Assembly: GCA_021129835.1 (NCBI GenBank)
Contig: JAJOKM010000131.1
Span: forward strand, 1-14,979
Length of the DNA: 14,979 nucleotides
Direction of reading: 5' to 3'
From: Thermodesulfovibrionales bacterium
GTDB lineage: Bacteria; Nitrospirota; Thermodesulfovibrionia; Thermodesulfovibrionales; Dissulfurispiraceae
Shown here: positions 1 through 6,504 of the stretch, one piece after another
How the letters are laid out: every line of letters begins with the position of its first letter
Position numbering within the stretch: position 1 is the first letter of the stretch
Program-made: the position numbers and the translations under genes
The notes under the pieces: generated by a model
Databases searched by the model: none
Told to the model about the DNA's origin: nothing
The model's input: the letters and a program-made list of their open reading frames with translations, nothing else

Positions 1-178
1 CCCATTTCCCATTATTTCGCTGTATATTCAACGGGTTATGCTTTTTTTGGGGGGGGACTTCAGTTTAAGCGACTTTGTAATCCATAGAAGTAGGCTCGTT
101 CCCCGACCGAGCCGTTTTATTTCTTCCAGTCTCTTCAGCCCGTTCGGGAAACGGGGATGGGCAGTGAACTATTACACA
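1..178. other. Non-coding left edge with hairpins
   Basis: This stretch lies downstream of the moeA stop and I see no credible gene in it. It holds a homopolymer junction of seven T and eight G (42-56). Two GC-rich hairpins follow: GGCTCG/CGAGCC (93-113) and CCCGTT/AACGGG (139-155). The first is annotated separately as a possible plus-strand terminator. The second lies where a moeA terminator would be expected, but no T-run follows it on the minus strand. No tRNA, tmRNA or known riboswitch core was recognised. Confidence 0.6.
93..120 (+). terminator. Possible rho-independent terminator (plus strand)
   Basis: A perfect 6-bp GC-rich stem, GGCTCG (93-98) with CGAGCC (108-113), encloses a 9-nt loop and is followed directly by GTTTTATTT. 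This arrangement fits an intrinsic terminator for a plus-strand transcript that would begin outside the window to the left. It would face the oncoming moeA transcript. The upstream gene cannot be seen, so the assignment is inferred. Confidence 0.45.
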
Positions 179-2122
179 TTAATCCAGTACGATCACCTTC
201 CCCATATCCCTTGTGTCATAACCCCCAAGAGACCTGACAATCCCTCTGAATTCCTCATCCTCTCTAATTATCTTCAGCACAACTTTTATCATCTCTGTAT
301 CAATAAACTCATAAGGTATCGCAAGGTCATACCGCTCATTGGCAACAGGAATAAAGTCAAGTCCGAGGGCCTTTGCAGATGAATAAATAGCGAGGCCTGT
401 ATCTGCAAGTCCTGTAAGGACATCTGATGCAACAGTCATGTGAGTATACTCCGCCCTCTCGTATCCCTTAATCATAGATGGATTAATCCCTAATTCTCTC
501 AAATGCTTATCAAGAAGGAGTCTTGTCCCTGAGCCAACCTGCCTGTTAATAAACACTATATCATCTCTTATGAGGTCTCTAAAGCCCTTTATCTTTTTAG
601 GATTGCCACTCTTTACCAGCAGTCCCTGCTGACGGTAAAGGAGATTTACGATTAAAATCTCTTTGTTTGGTAATAATCTCTTTATGAATGGCACATTGTA
701 CTCTCCTGATTGTTCATCTAACAGGTGTGTTCCAGCAATATGTGCTTCCCCTTTCCCTAAAGCTATCAAACCACCCATCGAACCGACATGGGCAGATGAG
801 AGTGAAAATTCAGGATATCTCTTCTTTATTGTATTTGCCAAAATATCGAGTGAATTGTCATGACTGCCTATACATACTATGGTATTTTTAATCTCCCCTT
901 TACTCCTGATTAATTCTACTTCTACTTTAGTCCCGGCCTGTAACCCCTCAGAACTGGCAGGAATCCTTACGATACCATCGGCCTTCACAAGGGACATCAT
1001 TAGTCCGGCTCCTCTGCCGACCGGAGTCGTAATATATTCACCACCTACAACTCCTACTTTTACCCTTATGAATTCATCCACTCCCATTTGAGATGACAAC
1101 TGTCTCGAAATTTTAGCTGCTACTTTTTCTCGGTCTCCTGTCACGACACCCAATAATCTTGCAACTGTAGGTCTGACAAACATCTGAAATGCGAGATAGG
1201 CCGAAACAGGATAGCCCGGCATACCGAATACGGGCCTGTTATTTACAAAACCTATGACTAGCGGCTTCCCTGGCTTTATTGAGACGCCATGGACAATTAC
1301 CGCTCCAAGCTGCTCTATGGCGGTTGCAGTAAAATCCTCCGAACCCCTTCCAACGCCTGCATTAACCAGCACAATATCAGATACCTTGGTCGCTTCTTTT
1401 ATCGCTTCCTTAATCTCCTCTAAATCGTCCCTGACTATACCAAATCTCTTAGCTTCAGCGCCCAGTTCCATAGCAAGCCCTGAAAGAACTGCGGAGTTAT
1501 ACTCTATTATTTCGGGCGGTTTTGGCGGTCTATCCCTCACCACATCTGGTTCGATAATCTCTGTGCCGGTCGGTATTATTGCAACCACTGGCCTTTTTCT
1601 TACTGCTACCTCGAGGTGGCCACTTGCAAGCATAGCGCCAATGTCTATCGGTCTTATTTTATGGTTTTCGGGGATTATCAGTTCTGTCGTTACTATATCT
1701 TCTCCGATGACCCTGACATGCTGATACGGTGTTACGGAACGATAGATCTCTATGCAGTCATTCACTACATTGACATCTTCGATCATTATAACCGCGTTAA
1801 ATCCCTGCGGTATCGGATCTCCTGTATTTACAGGTACAGCAGCAGTTCCGACCTTCAGCATACACGGAGATGTCTCTATTGCACTAAATGTATCTGTAAA
1901 TCTCACAGCGTAACCATCCATTGCAGCAGAGTGATAAAATGGCGAGGAGTACTTTGCGAATATCGGCTCCGCAGTAATCCTTCCCTGCGACTTATTAACA
2001 TGTATGGTCTCTGGAGAAAGGCGATGAATGCCAAAGAAATCAAGCCTCTCAAGGAGAAGCTCAAACGATTTTTCGACGGGAAGGATGTCTGAAAATACCT
2101 GCTTACTATAGTCTTTATTCAC
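179..2122 (-). CDS. moeA: Molybdopterin molybdenumtransferase MoeA fused to a PBP-like domain
   Basis: MoeA inserts molybdenum (or tungsten) into adenylylated molybdopterin, the last common step of cofactor synthesis in the cytoplasm. Residues 1 to about 408 form the MoeA core. Its signatures are MDGYA (68-72), NTGDPIPQG (99-107), TGTE (185-188), GSEDFT (260-265), KPGKP (283-287) and GMPGYPVSA (300-308). Residues from about 414 to 647 form a second domain of the periplasmic-binding/LysR-substrate type (compare PF12727), with HIAGTHLLD at 461-469 and a later GSGTRLLLD. The 647-residue length matches the fused form known from archaea and several anaerobic bacteria, and exceeds the roughly 400 residues of plain MoeA. 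The extra domain may sense or hold an oxyanion or the cofactor, which is inference. The start is a GTG overlapping the bactofilin stop by 8 nt, which implies translational coupling. Confidence 0.93.
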   Translation of the reverse strand: MNKDYSKQVFSDILPVEKSFELLLERLDFFGIHRLSPETIHVNKSQGRITAEPIFAKYSSPFYHSAAMDGYAVRFTDTFSAIETSPCMLKVGTAAVPVNTGDPIPQGFNAVIMIEDVNVVNDCIEIYRSVTPYQHVRVIGEDIVTTELIIPENHKIRPIDIGAMLASGHLEVAVRKRPVVAIIPTGTEIIEPDVVRDRPPKPPEIIEYNSAVLSGLAMELGAEAKRFGIVRDDLEEIKEAIKEATKVSDIVLVNAGVGRGSEDFTATAIEQLGAVIVHGVSIKPGKPLVIGFVNNRPVFGMPGYPVSAYLAFQMFVRPTVARLLGVVTGDREKVAAKISRQLSSQMGVDEFIRVKVGVVGGEYITTPVGRGAGLMMSLVKADGIVRIPASSEGLQAGTKVEVELIRSKGEIKNTIVCIGSHDNSLDILANTIKKRYPEFSLSSAHVGSMGGLIALGKGEAHIAGTHLLDEQSGEYNVPFIKRLLPNKEILIVNLLYRQQGLLVKSGNPKKIKGFRDLIRDDIVFINRQVGSGTRLLLDKHLRELGINPSMIKGYERAEYTHMTVASDVLTGLADTGLAIYSSAKALGLDFIPVANERYDLAIPYEFIDTEMIKVVLKIIREDEEFRGIVRSLGGYDTRDMGKVIVLD

Positions 2123-2525
2123 TTAACTTTCTGATTTCTGGTCTTTCCAACAACTTTTTATCTGTTAAGTCAATCGTCTTTGGTTCATCTCGCTGCACAA
2201 ATGACCGCCCTACAAATACACCGCCCTCTATAATGGATACCCTCTTTGAATTAATGTCTCCAAAAAGCTTGCCCGTATCCTTTATATCTACAAATTCTTC
2301 AGCCGCGATATTTCCCTCTACTCTGCCACCAATTACTACACTTTTTGCTACCACATCTCCGACGAGCACTGCAATTTTTCCAAGCACAACCCTGCCCGCT
2401 CTGACATTCCCCGTCACCATTCCATCAATCCGCATCGTTCCAGGAGTGTTTATATTCCCTTCGATCTCTGAGCCCTCTCCAATCAATATATCGAGTTTAT
2501 TGGCGGTTATCTTTTTCAGAAACAT
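2115..2525 (-). CDS. Bactofilin (polymer-forming cytoskeletal protein)
   Basis: Bactofilins are small proteins that polymerise without nucleotide into filaments. They scaffold cell-shape and envelope enzymes, often M23 peptidases. The 136-residue product has a short N-terminal tail (1 to about 12). A core of short beta repeats rich in Gly and Val runs from about residue 13 to 110, with the pattern I-x-G-x-I/V recurring (IEGNI, IDGMVTGNV, VEGNI, LFGDI, VFVG). A charged C-terminal tail follows. This is the expected length and architecture for the family. The gene overlaps the downstream moeA by 8 nt, so the two are probably cotranscribed. It is divergent from the actin-like gene beginning at 2666. 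No strong Shine-Dalgarno sequence precedes the ATG. The family is certain from the repeat pattern, but the cellular role here is inferred. Confidence 0.9.
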   Translation of the reverse strand: MFLKKITANKLDILIGEGSEIEGNINTPGTMRIDGMVTGNVRAGRVVLGKIAVLVGDVVAKSVVIGGRVEGNIAAEEFVDIKDTGKLFGDINSKRVSIIEGGVFVGRSFVQRDEPKTIDLTDKKLLERPEIRKLSE

Positions 2526-2552
2526 ATTTTATCTTGCTGCTTTTTGTCCATG

Positions 2553-2581
2553 TTGCCTTATATAGATTTTCGATGAGGCAA
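2553..2581. promoter_or_regulatory. Dyad in the divergent bactofilin/actin-like intergenic region
   Basis: TTGCCT (2553-2558) and AGGCAA (2576-2581) form a perfect 6-bp inverted repeat with a 17-nt spacer. It lies between the divergent bactofilin and actin-like genes and just upstream of the actin-like gene's promoter. The position would suit an operator affecting one or both genes. A 6-bp dyad can arise by chance, so this is a weak call. Confidence 0.25.
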
Positions 2582-2590
2582 TTAGTTTAG

Positions 2591-2617
2591 TTGACAATTT
2601 AAAAACAGTATTATACT
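2591..2617 (+). promoter_or_regulatory. Sigma70-type promoter of the actin-like gene
   Basis: A perfect -35 hexamer, TTGACA, lies at 2591-2596. A -10-like TATACT (five of six consensus bases) follows at 2612-2617 with a 15-nt spacer. TACTAT at 2614-2619 would give the ideal 17-nt spacer with a poorer hexamer. The surroundings are very AT-rich. The start codon lies about 45-50 nt downstream, leaving a short leader with a strong ribosome-binding site. Confidence 0.65.
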
Positions 2618-2652
2618 ATACTATCACTATAACAGCATAGGTAAAAAAAATC

Positions 2653-2678
2653 AAGGAGGGTTCATATGGTTCATATGG
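2653..2678 (+). promoter_or_regulatory. Strong RBS and duplicated start codon of the actin-like gene
   Basis: AAGGAGGG (2653-2660) is a near-perfect Shine-Dalgarno sequence, 5 nt before the ATG at 2666. The nonamer TTCATATGG occurs twice in perfect tandem (2661-2669 and 2670-2678). A second in-frame ATG therefore appears at 2675, 14 nt from the Shine-Dalgarno sequence. Spacing favours the first ATG. Confidence 0.75.
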
Positions 2679-3640
2679 ATGGAGATTTAAAGTCCAACAA
2701 CATTATTGGCATAGATATTGGGTATGGTTTTACAAAAACTCGTGGACAAAATGGCGTCAAAATATTTAATACAGCAGTTACGCCTACTGTTCCAGTTGAG
2801 ACCTTCGGCACTATTACACCGATAACTGTAAACGACAAGAAGTTTTTAGTTGGAGACGAAGCGCTTAAAGAGGGGTTCGGGTTGATAGAGACGAGAACCT
2901 CTTCCTTTATAGGCTCTGATTCATGGATAGCTGTGCTCGGGCAAGCCCTGCATATAAATAAATTTGATATTTTTCGGAAAGGGGTGATAGTCCTCGGGAT
3001 ACCGCCAGGGCATTACGACAACGTATATGCAGAGGAATTAACGAAGGCCATAAAAAAATCTTCGATTATCTGCAATAAGAAAAACTACAATTTATTATTA
3101 GCAGTTATTAAGATAATTCCTCAAGGAGCAGGCGTCTTCTTTTCATACTCCTCGCTGGATAAGGACGCTGACAAAAAAGATGTAGCGATAATAGATATAG
3201 GACACCATACAATAGACATGGTGCTTTTTTCGAAGGGCAAATATGTCGAGAAGGCAACAAGGAGTTTTCCTTTCGGTATATCTGTAATCTTAGACGACAT
3301 AGCTAAGGCTTTTTACAGGAAGCATAAACTTGCCATAGGGCATGAGAAGTCGCTCGAGATCCTGAAGAAGGGACATTTAACTATTTTCGAGGAAGAATAT
3401 ATATTAGATGAACTCCAAGGCATGCTGTCATCTTACGCCGAGCAAATAACATCATTATCAGAAAATTTCTTTGAAGGCTTAAGCTATTATAGTCCCGACG
3501 TAGGGATAATAAGCGGAGGTGGGGCCTTGGCGCTAAAAGATCTAATAAAGATACGGTATAAACTATTTATCATGGACAATCCGGAGACACTAAATGCAGT
3601 CGGTTTTTGGAGATATGGAATGACAATTGCGGAAGAATAA
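2666..3640 (+). CDS. ParM/StbA-family actin-like ATPase
   Basis: This is a 324-residue member of the actin/Hsp70 ATPase superfamily that resembles ParM, archaeal actin-like and Alp proteins, which form dynamic filaments. The phosphate-1 loop is IIGIDIGYGFTK (residues 13-24, with D17). PQGAG at 152-156 lies in the connect-1 region. The phosphate-2 loop is IIDIGHHTID (175-184, with D177). The adenosine motif is IISGGGALAL (281-290). The C-terminus has the AVGFW motif common in ParM-like proteins. The gene is alone on the plus strand between two minus-strand operons, with its own promoter and RBS. No ParR-like partner or centromere-like repeat array is visible nearby, so a plasmid-type segregation role is unproven. 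Adjacent bactofilin and LytM genes hint at a cell-shape or envelope role, which is inference. The family call is firm and the function is open. Confidence 0.85.
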   Translation: MVHMDGDLKSNNIIGIDIGYGFTKTRGQNGVKIFNTAVTPTVPVETFGTITPITVNDKKFLVGDEALKEGFGLIETRTSSFIGSDSWIAVLGQALHINKFDIFRKGVIVLGIPPGHYDNVYAEELTKAIKKSSIICNKKNYNLLLAVIKIIPQGAGVFFSYSSLDKDADKKDVAIIDIGHHTIDMVLFSKGKYVEKATRSFPFGISVILDDIAKAFYRKHKLAIGHEKSLEILKKGHLTIFEEEYILDELQGMLSSYAEQITSLSENFFEGLSYYSPDVGIISGGGALALKDLIKIRYKLFIMDNPETLNAVGFWRYGMTIAEE

Positions 3641-3672
3641 AAAGACTCTTTCCCATTTCAAGTGGGTAAGAG
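3637..3672 (-). terminator. Rho-independent terminator of the minus-strand operon
   Basis: CTCTT-T-CCCA (3646-3655) pairs with TGGG-T-AAGAG (3663-3672) around a 7-nt loop, giving nine base pairs with one T-T mismatch. Read on the minus strand, the stem is followed by TCTTTTTATT, a good U-tract. It therefore terminates the five-gene operon ending with the M23-family gene. The U-tract overlaps the stop codon of the convergent actin-like gene. On the plus strand the hairpin is followed by A-rich rather than T-rich sequence, so it is a weaker terminator in that direction. Confidence 0.75.
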
Positions 3673-3702
3673 CCAATAAAAAAAGGATTCGTTTATTTGG
3701 CG

Positions 3703-4611
3703 CTACCTTCTATCCATTGCTGAGACTACCCTTTTCTGCAGGTAGTTCCACGGATTTACAGGCTTGCCAAGATGCCTTATTTCATAAGATAAATGAGGCC
3801 CAGAGGTCCTTCCGGTATTGCCCACATAAGCAATAATATCGCCTCTTCTCACTTCTTGTCCCTCGACAACAAGATTCCTTTTATTGTGTTTAAACACCGT
3901 CCTATGGCCCAACTCATGTTCAATAGCAATAACATTGCCACCAAACCTGTGCCATCCTGAAAAATCGACGACTCCATCAGCAGTTGCCCTTATGGGCGTG
4001 CCAGGTGGAGCTGCAATATCTATTGCTTTATGAAAATGCCTAACGCCGGTTACTGGATGAATTCTCATGCCAAATGGTGATGTCACCCTGCCGTAGACAG
4101 GCCATCCCATCGGGGTTGCAAGATAGATGACCCTCTCTCTTCTAAGAAACTCTCTAATAGCTGAGACTTTCTCCATAGTCATATCGATCTCTTTTCGCAG
4201 TAAATCTACATCCTCCGAACTTGCACCGCATGCACCCTCGACATCAATATTTTCGAGGTTTTTCAGTATCTCTTCTTTCCTGTCAAAAGACACGAGCACC
4301 CTAAGTTCAGCCTCTGCCTTTTTGAGGCTCGAGAGCGTATCTCTTATCTTGCTAAATTGCCTTTTATAGTGTTGCAGGTCACTCTTGTACGTATTCAGCA
4401 TGCTTTTTGTAGAATGGTACTTTTCATGGTACTCGATGGTGTTCATCGATAGAAAAGCGACAAAGACGAGACCGGCAAGTCCTGCCATAAAGAATAAAAA
4501 AATACCTATAGATGGGAGTCTCATGCTTGCCGCTTGCCTGTTATCATGGGGGATTACCATAATAGTGATGGCGGTGAAAAGTCTTTTAATAAACATTTTG
4601 ATCTTATTCAT
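3703..4611 (-). CDS. Membrane-anchored M23/LytM-domain protein, probably degenerate
   Basis: The 302-residue protein has a short basic cytoplasmic N-terminus, one membrane segment at about residues 32-56, a predicted coiled-coil stretch (about 60-160) and a LytM/peptidase M23 domain (about 170-292). M23 enzymes are zinc endopeptidases that cut peptidoglycan cross-links. The first zinc motif is intact as H194-K-A-I-D198, and a central His is present at H242. The usual HxH motif reads H273-L-S275, so the second His, a zinc ligand in LytM, is replaced by Ser. This resembles EnvC/NlpD-type LytM proteins, which regulate amidases without cutting. An inactive or altered enzyme is therefore inferred. 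The ATG lies inside the end of purM (8-nt overlap), and a terminator follows the stop. The bactofilin gene lies about 1.2 kb away. Confidence 0.88.
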   Translation of the reverse strand: MNKIKMFIKRLFTAITIMVIPHDNRQAASMRLPSIGIFLFFMAGLAGLVFVAFLSMNTIEYHEKYHSTKSMLNTYKSDLQHYKRQFSKIRDTLSSLKKAEAELRVLVSFDRKEEILKNLENIDVEGACGASSEDVDLLRKEIDMTMEKVSAIREFLRRERVIYLATPMGWPVYGRVTSPFGMRIHPVTGVRHFHKAIDIAAPPGTPIRATADGVVDFSGWHRFGGNVIAIEHELGHRTVFKHNKRNLVVEGQEVRRGDIIAYVGNTGRTSGPHLSYEIRHLGKPVNPWNYLQKRVVSAMDRR

Positions 4612-5650
4612 AGCGTATCTTTTCTCTACCTCCTTTCTCTATAAATCCTATATTGTGAGTGTAAAAGCCATTATCTATAAGGTTTGAGATGACAGAGCCT
4701 GAATCCTTTTTGTCTATTATCATAACATACCCTATTCCAAGATTAAAGGTCCTTTTCATCTCTTCATCAGGGATATTCCCCAGTCTCTTAATAAGATGAA
4801 ATATAGGAGGCACATGCCATGAATCCTTCTTTATCACTGCCACTAAACCTTCTTCTAAAATCCTCGGCAGATTTCCTGAAATACCCCCGCCTGTTATATG
4901 TGCCATGCCCTTAATAGCTATAAGACCTTTCAAGGCAGTGAATGCCTTTACATATACCCTTGTCGGTTTGAGCAGCTCTTCCCCGAGGGTCATGTTTAAT
5001 TCCGGTATATATTTATCTAAACTAAGATTCGATATATCAAAAAAGACCTTCCTAGCAAGGGAGTAGCCATTGCTGTGCAGTCCATTAGATGCTATGGCTA
5101 TAATAACATCCCCTTCCGCTATCTCTCTGCCATCAATAATCTCTTCCCTTTCGACGACTCCAACTGCAAAGCCTGAAATATCATAATCATTCTCCTGGTA
5201 AAACCCGGGCATCTCCGCTGTCTCGCCTCCTATGAGGGAACAACCAGCCTCCCTGCATCCTCTGGCAATTCCCTTAATCACCTCGCTATGCTTCTCTGGC
5301 TGGAGTCTTCCGGTCGCAAAGTAATCGAGAAAAAACAATGGCTCTGCGCCAGAAGTAAGGATATCATTGACACACATTGCGACGAGGTCAATACCGACTG
5401 TATCATGTTTATCCATCATAAATGCTATTTTTAGTTTTGTCCCCACGCCATCGGTTCCGCTTACAAGGACAGGCTCTCTATACTTTTTAGTATCCAGTCT
5501 AAACAATGCACCGAAATGTCCTATATTGGTCATCACCTCTTGCCTGAAGGTCGCCCTTGCCATCGGAGAAATGAGATTCACAAATCTCTCTCCCGCCCTT
5601 ATATCGACGCCTGACTCCTTATATGTTAATTCACTTATACTTGATTTCAT
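4604..5650 (-). CDS. purM: Phosphoribosylformylglycinamidine cyclo-ligase
   Basis: PurM (AIR synthetase) closes the imidazole ring: FGAM plus ATP gives AIR, in de novo purine synthesis in the cytoplasm. The 348-residue length is normal. The N-terminal half carries the family signatures SGTDGVGTKL (64-73) and MCVNDILTSGAEPLFFLDYFA. Downstream are GGETAEMPGFY and ITGGGISGNLPR, the latter a nucleotide-binding glycine-rich segment. The ATG overlaps the nadC stop as ATGA, and the 3' end overlaps the M23-family gene by 8 nt. It is therefore translationally coupled on both sides. Confidence 0.97.
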   Translation of the reverse strand: MKSSISELTYKESGVDIRAGERFVNLISPMARATFRQEVMTNIGHFGALFRLDTKKYREPVLVSGTDGVGTKLKIAFMMDKHDTVGIDLVAMCVNDILTSGAEPLFFLDYFATGRLQPEKHSEVIKGIARGCREAGCSLIGGETAEMPGFYQENDYDISGFAVGVVEREEIIDGREIAEGDVIIAIASNGLHSNGYSLARKVFFDISNLSLDKYIPELNMTLGEELLKPTRVYVKAFTALKGLIAIKGMAHITGGGISGNLPRILEEGLVAVIKKDSWHVPPIFHLIKRLGNIPDEEMKRTFNLGIGYVMIIDKKDSGSVISNLIDNGFYTHNIGFIEKGGREKIRYE

Positions 5651-6492
5651 AACGGCTGCCCTGAGCTTTCGGCCATCTTAATGCTAATATCTACCGCCCT
5701 TGCGGAGTGTGTTATCGCACCGCTGGATATGATGTCTACGCCTGTCTCTGCAATGCCCCTTATATTTTCTAAATCCACATTTCCCGATGCCTCAAGTATT
5801 GCCCTGCCTCTTGTAGCTTTCACGGCCTCTTTCATAGCGGGAATAGACATATTATCCAGCATAATTACATCCGCATCTGCAGCTAATGCCTCGTTTAATT
5901 CGGAAAGATTTGTCACCTCCACCTCTACTTTCAGCAGGTGGCATGCCCTTTTTGCAAGCCTAATAGCCTCCTTTATGCCACCTGCAATCTTTATGTGATT
6001 GTCCTTAATCAAGATGCCGTCATAAAGCCCAAACCTGTGATTAAAACCGCCGCCAATCACGACACCATACCTCTCCATAAATCGCATCCCGGGGGTCGTC
6101 TTTCGGGTAGCGGTAATCTTTGCTGGCGATCCTTTAATCCTCTCTATATAAGTCCGTGTCATTGTTGCAACCCCCGATATGCGCTGGAGTATATTTAAGG
6201 ATATCCTCTCTCCAGCAAGGAGGCTCCTTCCGCTCCCGGAGATCTTTGCTATTGTATCGCCTTTTTTGATATTAGAGCCCTCGCTGAAGAAGACCTCTAT
6301 ATTAACTCCTGGGTCGACAGAGGCAAAGACCTCTCTGACAAAAGGCATGCCTGCTAATAAAAAGTCTTCCTTGGCGACAATTTCTGCCGCTGATTGGTTA
6401 TCCTCAGGAACAATAAAAGAAGATGTGATATCACCATGCCCGATATCTTCGTAGATGGCTAAACGAATTGTTTCTCTTGCCAGCCAATTCAT
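5647..6492 (-). CDS. nadC: Carboxylating nicotinate-nucleotide diphosphorylase
   Basis: NadC (quinolinate phosphoribosyltransferase) converts quinolinate and PRPP to nicotinate mononucleotide, feeding de novo NAD synthesis. The 281-residue product shows the N-terminal EDIGHGDITS motif and the RKTTPGMR substrate-binding segment. It also has GGGFNHRFGLYDGILIKDNH, the VEVEV and DVIMLDNM barrel strands, and the C-terminal EASGNV and SSGAITHS phosphate-binding motifs. All are complete. It lies 12 nt downstream of valS and overlaps purM by 4 nt. nadA and nadB are not in the window. Confidence 0.97.
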   Translation of the reverse strand: MNWLARETIRLAIYEDIGHGDITSSFIVPEDNQSAAEIVAKEDFLLAGMPFVREVFASVDPGVNIEVFFSEGSNIKKGDTIAKISGSGRSLLAGERISLNILQRISGVATMTRTYIERIKGSPAKITATRKTTPGMRFMERYGVVIGGGFNHRFGLYDGILIKDNHIKIAGGIKEAIRLAKRACHLLKVEVEVTNLSELNEALAADADVIMLDNMSIPAMKEAVKATRGRAILEASGNVDLENIRGIAETGVDIISSGAITHSARAVDISIKMAESSGQPL

Positions 6493-6504
6493 GGTCTGCT
6501 CCCT

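Noticed and set aside
80..178. Molybdenum cofactor riboswitch or small RNA beside moeA
   Set aside because: The hairpins lie downstream, not upstream, of moeA, and I could not match them to the Moco motif or another known RNA.
38..382. Plus-strand open frame at the left edge
   Set aside because: It runs antisense into moeA, has no RBS, begins in the T7-G8 run and shows no recognisable protein features.
1254..1724. Plus-strand open frame of 156 codons
   Set aside because: It is a shadow antisense to the conserved MoeA core, with low-complexity Ser/Thr/Ile composition typical of antisense frames.
2666..3640. Magnetosome actin MamK or a plasmid parMRC locus
   Set aside because: No mam/mad genes, ParR gene or centromere-like repeat array is in the window. 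The motifs only support the broad ParM/StbA family.
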